Source: Cohnella panacarvi Gsoil 349
GTDB taxonomy: Bacteria; Bacillota; Bacilli; Paenibacillales; Paenibacillaceae
DNA length: 64,000 bases
NCBI RefSeq assembly: GCF_000515335.1
Contig: NZ_KI911563.1
Coordinates: forward strand, 1,275,598-1,339,597
Direction: 5' to 3'
Position 1 is the first letter of the stretch; every line of letters starts with the position of its first letter. This document shows, piece after piece, positions 1-7,511 of the stretch. A program made the translations under genes and the position numbers. The notes under the pieces were generated by a model. That model saw only the letters and a program-made list of their open reading frames with translations. It searched no databases and was not told the origin of the DNA.

Positions 1-1708
1 GGCCTGACGGCCCTCTCGCCGATACTTCAAGCGTATAGATCGGTCCGGCAATACTCGGATCGCGCTTGGACAAGCTCGCCTGCAGCTGTTCCGGGGTGAA
101 CGGTCCGGCTACCCAGCTGTACGCTTTCGTCATTTCCGGCACCTTGGCAAGCGGTACTACGCGTTCGCCAAGCGTTAATCGTCCAAGATCGTCTCCGTCG
201 GTCGCCGGTTTAGAACGTACGATCGCGACATCGCCCGTTACCTGCAGCTCCGGGAGACCTGCCGCATTTTTGCGACCGGCGTCCGCAAGTAAATCCTCCC
301 GGACGTATCCGACCAATCCCGTGTTGGACGAGATTCTGTACCATTGCTTCTTGCCGGCGTTCGGACCGTCGTCCGGACTGAGCGCCGCGCTCGCATAGAT
401 CGGGTCCGCCTTGCCCCAGCCTTCCGCCGCATCCGCGGTAACGCCTCCGGCATTCGACGAGAACAGCGCGCTGATGATCTTGCCGCCCGCGCCTACAAGC
501 ACTTCGCCCTGCGTCGCGTCGACGCCCGCCGTCGAATTCGGATTCTCGGCGCCCGTACCGTAATAAGCTTGACTTACCGTCGTATCGACGACGTGGGCGA
601 TCTTGAAAGCCATACCCCCGGCGAGCGCGTAAGATCTCGCCGCCACCGCTTGCGCTTTCTGAGCTTCGAGCGGCCAGCCGGAGCCGACCTCGGTTCCGAC
701 GACGGAGTAAAGATAATGCTCTAGGTTCACTTCGTTAATGACCGCGAGCGAATTGTTGTTCACGCTGAGTTCCATGCTGCCCCGGTAAGACCGCTTGGAA
801 CGTTCCGCCAGTTGGATCGGATTCGCGCCCGCCGGGTCGGCGCGGAGCACGACGCCGGACGAAGCCGGAATCGCGTACATCGGGACCGGCACGGCCGCCG
901 TTCCGTTCAACGTCATATCGTTGCGAACAACCGCATACGGTTCGCTTGGCGCAGGAATCGCGACGTTAACGACTCCCGTCGCGATGACGGTTTGCTGCAC
1001 GGCGGCCAGCGCCGCAGCGTCCTTCTCTTGGCCGACTCTAACCGTGTACGTGATGATTCCGTTCACCGGCTTCAGCGCAACGAACGCGTCAAGACCGCTG
1101 TTCCCGATAACCTCCGCCGCGGCTGCCGCTTCCGCAGAACTCGCGTAGGAACCGGCCTCGATCGCCCATGGACCGGCCACTCGCGGGCTAAGCAGCGTCT
1201 GTACCCCCAGAGAAGAAGCCGCGTTCGTCCACTTTGCCAAGGACGCGGCGGCTTGAGAAGCGGTCGCGTACGAGCCTTCGGATACCTGATAGACCATCTT
1301 GCCGGACTTGAACAATTGGGTCATGAACGCCGACGACGACTGCGCCTGAATCGACTTCAGCACCGCGGTCGCCGCGGATAAGTCCGCGGTCTCGAGCACG
1401 AGCGCCCGATACCCGTCCATGCCGAACCGTACGAGCTGGTTCGGTACCGTCGAACCGATGGCCAGGCTGAACTGCGGATCTCTCCAGACGAGCTTCAGTC
1501 CGCCGGCGGACTGAAGCGTTGCGACGGAAGTCAACGAAGTGGACGCGCTTGCGCCCGTATTGATGAACAGCGCTGCACGGATCGTGCTAGGGACCGCGAC
1601 GTCCGCATGCGCGACGATTCGCGAAGAAGCCGACAATAGCGCGGCGAGCAGGAGCACGAGCAATGCCAATCGCGAGCGTGAACGAGGTTGTCGAATAGTT
1701 GGCGCCAT
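1..1708 (-). CDS. SpoIID/LytB-domain protein, C-terminus off the window edge
   Basis: Reading leftward from ATG at 1708 the frame stays open to position 1 (569 codons), so the C-terminus is missing. Residues 14-30 form a hydrophobic signal segment (LALLVLLLAALLSAS), so the protein should be exported or membrane anchored. Residues about 60-270 contain SPOR-like stretches (for example YQVSEGSYATASQAAASLA). The SpoIID signature starts near residue 322 with NEVNLEHYLYSVVGTEV and WPLEAQKAQAVAARSYAL, followed by FSSNAGGVTADA near 420. An SH3-like insert (WYRISSNTGLVGYVRED) follows. The family includes the glycan-stripping transglycosylase of engulfment and related wall amidase activators, but this is not the compact B. 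subtilis SpoIID. The start lies 3 bases past the ruvB stop, so it is probably last in ruvCAB-spoIID. The family call is firm; the role is inferred. Confidence 0.85.
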   Translation of the reverse strand, partial: MAPTIRQPRSRSRLALLVLLLAALLSASSRIVAHADVAVPSTIRAALFINTGASASTSLTSVATLQSAGGLKLVWRDPQFSLAIGSTVPNQLVRFGMDGYRALVLETADLSAATAVLKSIQAQSSSAFMTQLFKSGKMVYQVSEGSYATASQAAASLAKWTNAASSLGVQTLLSPRVAGPWAIEAGSYASSAEAAAAAEVIGNSGLDAFVALKPVNGIITYTVRVGQEKDAAALAAVQQTVIATGVVNVAIPAPSEPYAVVRNDMTLNGTAAVPVPMYAIPASSGVVLRADPAGANPIQLAERSKRSYRGSMELSVNNNSLAVINEVNLEHYLYSVVGTEVGSGWPLEAQKAQAVAARSYALAGGMAFKIAHVVDTTVSQAYYGTGAENPNSTAGVDATQGEVLVGAGGKIISALFSSNAGGVTADAAEGWGKADPIYASAALSPDDGPNAGKKQWYRISSNTGLVGYVREDLLADAGRKNAAGLPELQVTGDVAIVRSKPATDGDDLGRLTLGERVVPLAKVPEMTKAYSWVAGPFTPEQLQASLSKRDPSIAGPIYTLEVSARGPSG

Positions 1709-1711
1709 CGT

Positions 1712-2719
1712 TTAGGCCTCTCTTTCCGGAAGTGGAAGTCCTAGATGCTTATAACCCGCTGCGGTGACGATTCTTCCCCGAGGCGTGCGCTGCAGGAATC
1801 CGATCTGCATGAGATACGGTTCATACACGTCTTCGATCGTCTGGCTTTCTTCCCCGATCGACGCGGCGATCGTATCGAGCCCTACCGGACGGCCGCCGTA
1901 ATTCACGATCATCGCTCTAAGCATTTTGTGGTCGATGCTGTCGAGTCCCATCGGATCGACTTGGATTCTCTCGAGCGCGTCTTGGGCGACCGCTTCCGTA
2001 ATAACCCCGTCGCCCCTGACCTGCGCGTGATCCCGTACCCGCTTCAGGAGCCGGTTCGCGATACGCGGCGTTCCGCGCGATCTCCGCGCGATCTCCCTGG
2101 ACGCTTCGCCGATAATGCCGACGCCGAAGATTTCCGAAGTTCGGGTAACGATATAGGAGAGCTCGTCTTCCGTATAGAATTCCAACCGGCTGACGACGCC
2201 GAACCGGTCGCGCAGCGGCGCCGACAGCAACCCCGCGCGAGTCGTCGCGCCGATTAATGTGAACTTCGGCAGGTCAAGCCTTACGGACCTTGCGCTTGGT
2301 CCCTTGCCGATAATGAAATCGAGCGCGAAGTCTTCCATCGCGGGATAAAGCACCTCTTCGACCGTGCGGTGAAGGCGATGAATCTCGTCGATGAAGAGCA
2401 CGTCGTTCTCTTGCAGGTTCGTCAGGATCGCCGCCAAGTCTCCCGGCCTCTCGATCGCAGGTCCGCTGGTCGTGCGGATATTCACTCCGAGCTCGTTGGC
2501 GATAATGTTGGAGAGCGTCGTTTTCCCGAGTCCCGGAGGTCCGTAGAGCAACACGTGATCGAGCGGCTCGCGGCGCATCTTGGCCGCTTCTATGTAAATC
2601 TTCAAATTGTCCTTCACTTGCGCTTGTCCGATGTATTCGTTCAAGTAACGCGGACGCAGGCTGTATTCCACCGCCTGGTCTTCCATCATCAAATGCGCGG
2701 TGACGATGCGGTCCTCCAT
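1712..2719 (-). CDS. ruvB: Holliday junction branch-migration ATPase RuvB
   Basis: 335 residues, the usual RuvB length. RuvB is the hexameric motor that drives branch migration of Holliday junctions loaded by RuvA. Visible are [12 protein letters not shown] at the N-terminus, Walker [10 protein letters not shown] at residues 60-68, Walker B DEIHR, the sensor region [18 protein letters not shown], and a winged-helix C-terminus ending in LQRTPRGR. It begins 33 bases after the ruvA stop and ends 3 bases before the SpoIID-domain gene, so it belongs to the ruvC-ruvA-ruvB transcription unit. No unusual features. Confidence 0.98.
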   Translation of the reverse strand: MEDRIVTAHLMMEDQAVEYSLRPRYLNEYIGQAQVKDNLKIYIEAAKMRREPLDHVLLYGPPGLGKTTLSNIIANELGVNIRTTSGPAIERPGDLAAILTNLQENDVLFIDEIHRLHRTVEEVLYPAMEDFALDFIIGKGPSARSVRLDLPKFTLIGATTRAGLLSAPLRDRFGVVSRLEFYTEDELSYIVTRTSEIFGVGIIGEASREIARRSRGTPRIANRLLKRVRDHAQVRGDGVITEAVAQDALERIQVDPMGLDSIDHKMLRAMIVNYGGRPVGLDTIAASIGEESQTIEDVYEPYLMQIGFLQRTPRGRIVTAAGYKHLGLPLPEREA

Positions 2720-2752
2720 CTTTGCTGCCTCCTCCCCCGCTTACGCGCGCGT

Positions 2753-3370
2753 TTATCCTTGAAATAGCTGCTGGAGCGCCAGCTTCATCAATGCATCCGG
2801 CGATTCGCTGCCGGTAACCTTGTCCTTGATGGCGTGCCATGCCCGGTCTAGCTCCGCTTCCCGGTAACCGAGTCCGCCAAGCGCCTCGCGAGCGGCAGCC
2901 CATGAAGCGCTCCCGCCCATGACGGCTGGCGAGGTTACCTCTTCGATCGCCGTTGCCGACCACAGACCGTCCGTTCCGCCGAGCTTTTCCTTCAGATCGA
3001 GAATCATGCGCTGCGCCGTTTTCTTCCCGATGCCCGGCAGCTTCGTCAGGAACGCGATATTCTCTTGCTGGATCGCCGCCGCGATCGTCTCCGGTTTGCC
3101 GCCGGCCATAATGCCGAGCGCAACCTTAGGGCCGATACCGGACACTTCAAGCAGTCTGCGGAATAGCCACTGTTCGTCGCGGGTCGTGAACCCGAACAAC
3201 TGAATCGCGTCCTCGCGAACATGGTGGTGGATGAACAACTGAACGGCTTCTTCTTTGGCAGCGAGCGCGTACGGATTCGGCGTGAACACCCGATATCCGA
3301 CGTCCCGTACGTCCATGACGACGTATTCCAGTTCCGTATGTACGATCTTGCCGCGTAAAAAATCGATCAT
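2753..3370 (-). CDS. ruvA: Holliday junction DNA-binding protein RuvA
   Basis: 205 residues. RuvA tetramers clamp four-way junctions and recruit RuvB. The N-terminal OB fold begins MIDFLRGKI. Two helix-hairpin-helix motifs follow: EVSGIGPKVALGI at about 75-87 and KLPGIGKKTAQRMI at about 110-123. A variable linker then leads to the C-terminal RuvB-contact helices (EALGGLGYREAELDRA). The ATG overlaps the ruvC stop as ATGA (3367-3370), which implies translational coupling. Confidence 0.97.
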   Translation of the reverse strand: MIDFLRGKIVHTELEYVVMDVRDVGYRVFTPNPYALAAKEEAVQLFIHHHVREDAIQLFGFTTRDEQWLFRRLLEVSGIGPKVALGIMAGGKPETIAAAIQQENIAFLTKLPGIGKKTAQRMILDLKEKLGGTDGLWSATAIEEVTSPAVMGGSASWAAAREALGGLGYREAELDRAWHAIKDKVTGSESPDALMKLALQQLFQG

Positions 3371-3870
3371 CTCAGCGTCGCTCCATTCATTCTATCGTTC
3401 ATGACGGCAGAGTGCGCGTGGCAAATCGCCACGGCAAGCGCATCGGCGACGTCGTCCGGCTTCGGCACGGTTTGCAGCTTCAGCAGCATGCGAACCATCT
3501 CTTGGACTTGCTTTTTCTCGGCCGCGCCATATCCTACGACGGCTTGTTTGACCTGCATCGGCGTATATTCGGAGATCGGAAGCCCCCGTTGCGCCGCCGC
3601 GAGCATGAACACTCCGCGCGCTTGTCCGACGCTGAACGCGTTGGTGACGTTTTTATTAAAGAACAGCTTTTCCACCGCAACCGTATCCGGCTTATATTGA
3701 TCCAGCAGGCTGCAAGACGCTTCGTAGATTTGTTTCAATCTGATTTCCGGTGGCGTGCCCGCTTCCGTCTCGATGCATCCGTATTGCACGGGCGTCAACT
3801 TATGCCCCGTCTTATCGATAAAGCCGAAGCCCATGATCGCGATTCCGGGGTCTATGCCTAGCACTCTCAT
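3367..3870 (-). CDS. ruvC: Holliday junction resolvase RuvC
   Basis: 167 residues from ATG 3870. The frame stays open further upstream, but this start gives the canonical MRVLGIDPG N-terminus with an upstream GGGGAG site. RuvC is a dimeric RNase H-fold endonuclease that cuts Holliday junctions. The acidic residues are visible: D7 in GIDPG, E67 in AVEKLFF, and D140/D143 with H151 in PDDVADALAVAICH. It is the first gene of ruvC-ruvA-ruvB. In relatives bofC usually sits directly upstream; here a roughly 3-kb island separates the two. Confidence 0.97.
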   Translation of the reverse strand: MRVLGIDPGIAIMGFGFIDKTGHKLTPVQYGCIETEAGTPPEIRLKQIYEASCSLLDQYKPDTVAVEKLFFNKNVTNAFSVGQARGVFMLAAAQRGLPISEYTPMQVKQAVVGYGAAEKKQVQEMVRMLLKLQTVPKPDDVADALAVAICHAHSAVMNDRMNGATLR

Positions 3871-3915
3871 TAATACGCTCCCCGCTCTCAAAAGTCGCTC
3901 CTGAACTATCCTATG

Positions 3916-3944
3916 ATTATAGCAAATGTTCGCTTCCATGAGAA
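3916..3944 (-). promoter_or_regulatory. Candidate ruvC promoter with weak LexA-like box
   Basis: On the minus strand TATAAT occupies 3916-3921, with a weak -35 (TTCTCA) 17 bases upstream. CGAACATTTGCTAT at 3919-3932 overlaps the -10 and matches 10 of 14 positions of the Gram-positive LexA consensus CGAACATATGTTCG; the right half-site is degraded. SOS control of ruvAB is known in B. subtilis. Here it is only suggested. Confidence 0.45.
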
Positions 3945-4063
3945 CAGAAGGAGAACAGCTGCGCGAATTATTCTCAGAATGGGGCAATATGCGGAAGGGG
4001 AGATAAAAGTTAATGATGTGCCTGGTTACCGCCGGGATAAACCATTTTTTACCACCTCAAAAG

Positions 4064-4092
4064 TTGACAAAAAAAGTAAGAATGACTATAAT
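4064..4092 (+). promoter_or_regulatory. Consensus sigma-A promoter of the peptide island
   Basis: TTGACA at 4064-4069, exactly 17 bases, then TATAAT at 4087-4092: both hexamers match the consensus perfectly. Initiation is expected near 4099, about 22 bases before the small TTG ORF. It faces away from ruvC and drives the plus-strand island genes. Confidence 0.85.
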
Positions 4093-4120
4093 CAACTTGC
4101 ATCTACAATAGGGGTGTGCC

Positions 4121-4201
4121 TTGAAAAATATAAACGACTGTTGTTTTGGCAGCGCTTCCACCGATGAGCTCCATAGATTCCGCCAGTCTTCATTCTGTTA
4201 A
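4121..4201 (+). CDS. 26-residue Cys-containing small ORF (leader or precursor candidate)
   Basis: A TTG codon at 4121 is preceded by AGGGGTG with 4-5 bases of spacing and opens a 26-codon frame ending in TAA at 4199-4201. The product begins MKNINDCCFGSASTDELHR and ends in Cys; it has a CC pair and a GSAST segment. It is the first ORF after the consensus promoter and ends 19 bases before the E1-like gene, in a different frame. The position suits a modified-peptide precursor or a translated leader. The non-ATG start and lack of a recognised family keep this tentative. Confidence 0.45.
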   Translation: MKNINDCCFGSASTDELHRFRQSSFC

Positions 4202-4220
4202 AGAAGGGAAGTTGCGGTTT

Positions 4221-5393
4221 ATGAGTGTATATCGAACACGGCCTGTATTTAAACACACCCAATCCGTACATGAGATTAAACCCGGCGTTATCCGCCTAGG
4301 TGAATTCTACAAGGATATGGGAGTAGAGATTGAAGATGATGACGGCGCTATCCTTAAGCTTATTCAGTACATGGACGGTACTCGAACGGTTCCCGAATTG
4401 TTCCGGCTGCTGAAGGAAACTTACGATCACATTCGATTAGATGAGGTCGAAGCTGCTGTCTATGAACTTCATAATCTCGGTTTTCTCTACGATTATTCCG
4501 CACTAGAACGATCCTCACTCACTGATTTGGAGCGGCATCGCTTCAAGGCAAACCTTGATTATTTCTCCTTCTACTCCACCTTTCAAAGCAGCCCATGGAC
4601 CATGCAAGAGAAACTTAAATCCGCACATGTAACCATAATCGGAATTGGTGGGTTTGGTTCCAGCCTCCTCTTTCATTTGGGCGGTTTAGGCGTAACCCAA
4701 GTAAAAGTCGTCGACTTCGATACCGTTGATCTAAGCAATCTGAACAGGCAGATGCTATTTAATGAAGCCGATATCGGCAAGCTCAAGATTGACGTCGCCA
4801 AGGACTTCATGGCTCGGTTCTACTCAGATATGAAGGTCGAGACGGTACATAAACAAATCCTCTCCGTCGAGGATGCGGCTAGCGTCATTCAAGGCACCGA
4901 TCTCGTCATCCTGGCTGCGGATCAACCGTTATTTCTATTGCAACGTTGGATCAATAAAGCCTGCGTAAATTTGCAGACCCCTTTCGTTGTAGGAGGCATT
5001 AACGTTATAAGCGGCTTCTTGCTCACCGTATCCCCACTTGAAACCGGTTGCATCGATTGTCTTCATATCCAACAAAGCGAACGATATCCCGACTATGTGC
5101 AAAGCGTCTCCAATATCCTTCGATTTGACAATCAAATCCCCAATTCAGCGATCGTATCCAACTTAATGATTATCTGCGGCATGATTTCATCTGAAATTTT
5201 CCGTTATTTCACCGGAGTAGGACCATTAGTATCGAAAGGAACGATGATCAATATTGATTTCATGACCCTTGAGAAGGAAAAAGCTATCGATCTCTCGCAA
5301 CGGCATGCGGCTTGCCCGACGTGTGGATCTTGTAATGAAGAACATTCGGTTATCCATGTTTTTGAAGAGCTTGGGATCGCTCAGAACATATGA
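4221..5393 (+). CDS. RRE-fused E1-like (ThiF/MccB-type) adenylating enzyme
   Basis: 390 residues from ATG 4221 (MSVYRTRPVF), which has an AAGGGA site; in-frame codons back to 4146 lack one. Residues about 15-95 resemble a PqqD-like RiPP recognition element (IKPGVIRLGEF, then MDGTRTVPELFRLL and VEAAVYELHNLGFLYD). Residues 135-375 are an E1/ThiF fold: nucleotide loop GIGGFG at 141-146, VVDFDTVDLSNLNRQ at 163-177 with the conserved Asp and Arg, LAAD at 231-234, and zinc-type cysteines C277/C280 and C365/C368. The ATP-binding residues look intact, so it should adenylate a carboxylate, as MccB does to the C-terminal Asn of microcin C precursors. Domain order matches MccB and some TOMM proteins. 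Base composition is lower in GC than in its neighbours (28/60 on the line at 4681, against 40/60 at 10681). The substrate is unproven. Confidence 0.8.
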   Translation: MSVYRTRPVFKHTQSVHEIKPGVIRLGEFYKDMGVEIEDDDGAILKLIQYMDGTRTVPELFRLLKETYDHIRLDEVEAAVYELHNLGFLYDYSALERSSLTDLERHRFKANLDYFSFYSTFQSSPWTMQEKLKSAHVTIIGIGGFGSSLLFHLGGLGVTQVKVVDFDTVDLSNLNRQMLFNEADIGKLKIDVAKDFMARFYSDMKVETVHKQILSVEDAASVIQGTDLVILAADQPLFLLQRWINKACVNLQTPFVVGGINVISGFLLTVSPLETGCIDCLHIQQSERYPDYVQSVSNILRFDNQIPNSAIVSNLMIICGMISSEIFRYFTGVGPLVSKGTMINIDFMTLEKEKAIDLSQRHAACPTCGSCNEEHSVIHVFEELGIAQNI

Positions 5394-5423
5394 TCCTCGA
5401 CCCTCTGGAAGGGTGGTGATACC

Positions 5424-5483
5424 ATGAAGATCAAAGTGAAAAAGATAGAGCAAATTTGCACAACAATGGTTACTAGGAACTAG
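5424..5483 (+). CDS. 19-residue peptide ending in Asn, candidate MccA-like precursor
   Basis: ATG 5424 to TAG 5481-5483 encodes MKIKVKKIEQICTTMVTRN. AGGGTGG lies 7 bases upstream of the start. It sits between the E1-like enzyme and the membrane peptidase, on the same strand. Known MccA precursors end in Asn, the residue MccB activates, and longer Gram-positive precursors of about this size with a Lys/Ile-rich start have been described. A hairpin at 5503-5528 follows the stop. With only 19 codons the call rests on context, start signal and C-terminal residue, not on homology statistics. Confidence 0.55.
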   Translation: MKIKVKKIEQICTTMVTRN

Positions 5484-5502
5484 CTCAAACCAGTAATCGG
5501 GG

Positions 5503-5528
5503 CCGCGATCTGACATTGACGATCGCGG
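5503..5528 (+). terminator. Hairpin between the 19-aa ORF and the peptidase gene
   Basis: A perfect 8-bp inverted repeat, CCGCGATC at 5503-5510 and GATCGCGG at 5521-5528, with a 10-base loop. No T-run follows, so it is more likely an attenuator or mRNA-stability element than a full terminator. In microcin C operons a hairpin after the precursor gene sets the precursor-to-enzyme ratio; that parallel is inference. Confidence 0.5.
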
Positions 5529-5584
5529 CTTCTACAATGTCGATACCATTGTATTAGGGGTGGACAGGAACGGGGGAAAGCGAG

Positions 5585-6856
5585 GTGTTCTCCATCGACG
5601 GCAAACCATCTAAACCTGATTGTAGCCTTAACGGCGACAGCATACTGACCTTCTTTCCGCTGGCGATGAGACAAGAGAGTGAAGAGGAAATACTGATCGG
5701 CCGCGAAGATATCAGTTGCTTCGTCCTATTGCCTCGGATTGGCGTCAGAATTATCGAACTTCTTAATCAGGGCTTTCCCGTTAAAGAGGCGGAAGCCGCG
5801 ATCGCTATGGAGGCTGGAGAGCCTGTAGAGATACTTGAATTCGCGAACGATCTTCTGGTAGACCCTCCCTTTATTCACATGGTGGATCATATCGTTGTGA
5901 ACGAACCTGCATTACCCAAGGTTTCTTTCCCCTGGATACCGAAGAAGCTGGGCATTCTCTTATTTATGCCCTGGGCATATTGCCTATATGGAACGATAGT
6001 TCTGCTTGGCATTGTTGCCGCCGTGCAGAGTCGAGCAGTATCTATTCCGCGCTTTACGGATATCTTAATCTCTTCGTCTACTTCTGCGTCGCTATTCGCC
6101 ATTGCGTCCGTAAGCTGGGGATTCCTGCTCATCCATGAGCTTGCGCATTTGCTGGCCGCTCGTTCAATAGGAGTGCCCGCTAACATTCGCCTTAGCCACC
6201 GATTGGTGTTCCCCGTTGCTGAAACCAACATGTCCAACATCGTACTGCTCCACCCCAAACAAAGGTATAAAGCTTATTTAGCGGGAATGATGCTGGAATG
6301 CGTATATATCTCTTTGTCCTTTATTATTCAATATCTTCATTATCATGCGTATGTGTACGTATCCCCCTTGATGCTTGGTCTCCTGAAGCTCATCAATGTG
6401 TCTTTGCTGTGTTCTCTTGCCTTCCAATTTCTATTCTTCATGAAAACCGACATCTATTATGTAGCGACTACATTCCTTCGCTGCAACAATTTGCTGCACA
6501 ATACCGGACTTGCGCTGCGTAATAAATTCGGTCTTCTTAGGGCCAATGAACGGAAAGAATGGGATTCTGTAGACCAGCGCGAGAAAAATATCATCAAGTG
6601 GTACATTTGGATTTATATCGTCGGCATTGCATCTGTGTTATGGTTTTTTATCGACTTTATCGTGCTTGACGCTATGGGGATCTTCCTTGCCGTTATCCAT
6701 CAGCTAAGGGAGCATTCTCTTTATTCCTGGCGCTTCGTCGATGGACTGGCAACCCTTCTCTTCCTATCAGAGCCCTTTATCCTTCTGGTATGGGCATGGC
6801 GGAGACAAGGAACACGAAGGATTACCCCTTGGACTTCATCCGGGCATAATCGCTGA
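5585..6856 (+). CDS. Multi-pass membrane M50-type metallopeptidase with PqqD-like N-terminus
   Basis: 423 residues from GTG 5585, preceded by GGGGGA. Residues about 36-98 resemble a PqqD-like winged-helix segment (LIGREDISCFVLLP, RIIELLNQG, ILEFANDLLVD). Hydrophobic segments follow near 123-147, 162-190, 230-255, 260-283 and 340-362. The zinc motif HELAH is at 184-188 inside a membrane segment. This suits a site-2-protease-like peptidase of the kind seen in modified-peptide clusters such as the epipeptide (yyd) operon, so a role in cutting or releasing the peptide, or in immunity, is plausible. It overlaps the end of bofC convergently by 35 bases; the last 11 codons read through bofC antisense DNA, so the natural C-terminus may have been replaced. 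No transporter gene follows. Confidence 0.7.
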   Translation: MFSIDGKPSKPDCSLNGDSILTFFPLAMRQESEEEILIGREDISCFVLLPRIGVRIIELLNQGFPVKEAEAAIAMEAGEPVEILEFANDLLVDPPFIHMVDHIVVNEPALPKVSFPWIPKKLGILLFMPWAYCLYGTIVLLGIVAAVQSRAVSIPRFTDILISSSTSASLFAIASVSWGFLLIHELAHLLAARSIGVPANIRLSHRLVFPVAETNMSNIVLLHPKQRYKAYLAGMMLECVYISLSFIIQYLHYHAYVYVSPLMLGLLKLINVSLLCSLAFQFLFFMKTDIYYVATTFLRCNNLLHNTGLALRNKFGLLRANERKEWDSVDQREKNIIKWYIWIYIVGIASVLWFFIDFIVLDAMGIFLAVIHQLREHSLYSWRFVDGLATLLFLSEPFILLVWAWRRQGTRRITPWTSSGHNR

Positions 6857-7511
6857 ACGTGGATATAACGCTATTATACTCGTCCTTGTCCGATACGCGA
6901 ATGCCGTGCAGCAGCTCCTCGAGCTTCTGCTTCGTCAAGCTCGTCTGCAACGTTCTAACGTCCAATTGGAAGAAGGTTCTCACGACTTTATCCTTCGTAG
7001 GCGGACCGTTAAACAACGATAAATTTCCGTTCTGATCCATACCGATATACGCGGACTTTCGGCATTGGGGCGATAAGTCGTCAACGGATTCTTCCAACGT
7101 CAGCTTGCCGCCTTCCGTAAGCGACGCTTCCCATTCCCGGTGCGCGAGAATCAGCTCGTAGGCTTCCTCCGCGGAATGCGTGCCGAGCTTGCGCGTCTCT
7201 TCTCCGCATAAGTAGCTTCGATGAAGGACGAGTTCGACGTCTCCCTTTCGCTGGCGCAAAGCAGCGATCGTCTTATCCCGGTCGGACTCTCCGAACCCCG
7301 GTCCGTAGTCGAGCTTGTCCGATGCCGAGAACACGGCAACGGCATCGTCAGGCTGCTCGCTTGACCAATTTCGCACGATCGCGTAAGCTCCTATCGATCC
7401 GGCGAGCGCGGCAAGAGTGAATATGGCCGCGCCAATGCCCAGCGACCATACGTGGCGACGTTTTCTCTTCAACTTTTTCTTAAGCTCTTTAAGCACGCGG
7501 AAGCGCAGCAC
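6822..7511 (-). CDS. bofC: BofC, forespore checkpoint regulator
   Basis: 229 residues. BofC acts between forespore membranes and restrains SpoIVB, and so the SpoIVF-dependent activation of pro-sigmaK. A basic N-terminus and one membrane/signal segment (residues 22-46) are followed by the BofC N-domain motif VELVLHRSYLCGEETRKLG (92-110) and the C-terminal domain VRTFFQLDVRTLQT through ISTFSDYA. The start is GTG 7511 with GAAGGGG 6 bases upstream, longer at the N-terminus than the B. subtilis protein. The start codon and SD lie in one arm of an inverted repeat (7507-7564). Its 3' end overlaps the island's peptidase gene. The usual partners spoIVFA/FB are at 18-19 kb. Confidence 0.9.
   Translation of the reverse strand: MLRFRVLKELKKKLKRKRRHVWSLGIGAAIFTLAALAGSIGAYAIVRNWSSEQPDDAVAVFSASDKLDYGPGFGESDRDKTIAALRQRKGDVELVLHRSYLCGEETRKLGTHSAEEAYELILAHREWEASLTEGGKLTLEESVDDLSPQCRKSAYIGMDQNGNLSLFNGPPTKDKVVRTFFQLDVRTLQTSLTKQKLEELLHGIRVSDKDEYNSVISTFSDYARMKSKG

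Noticed and set aside
3913..4167. 84-codon plus-strand frame before the island promoter
   Set aside because: It starts inside the ruvC promoter region, crosses the TTGACA/TATAAT promoter and has no ribosome site; composition is not protein-like.
4221..5393. E1-like gene as MoeB or ThiF of molybdopterin/thiamine synthesis
   Set aside because: The N-terminal RRE-like domain, no thi or moa neighbours, and flanking short ORFs and peptidase fit a peptide-modifying enzyme better.
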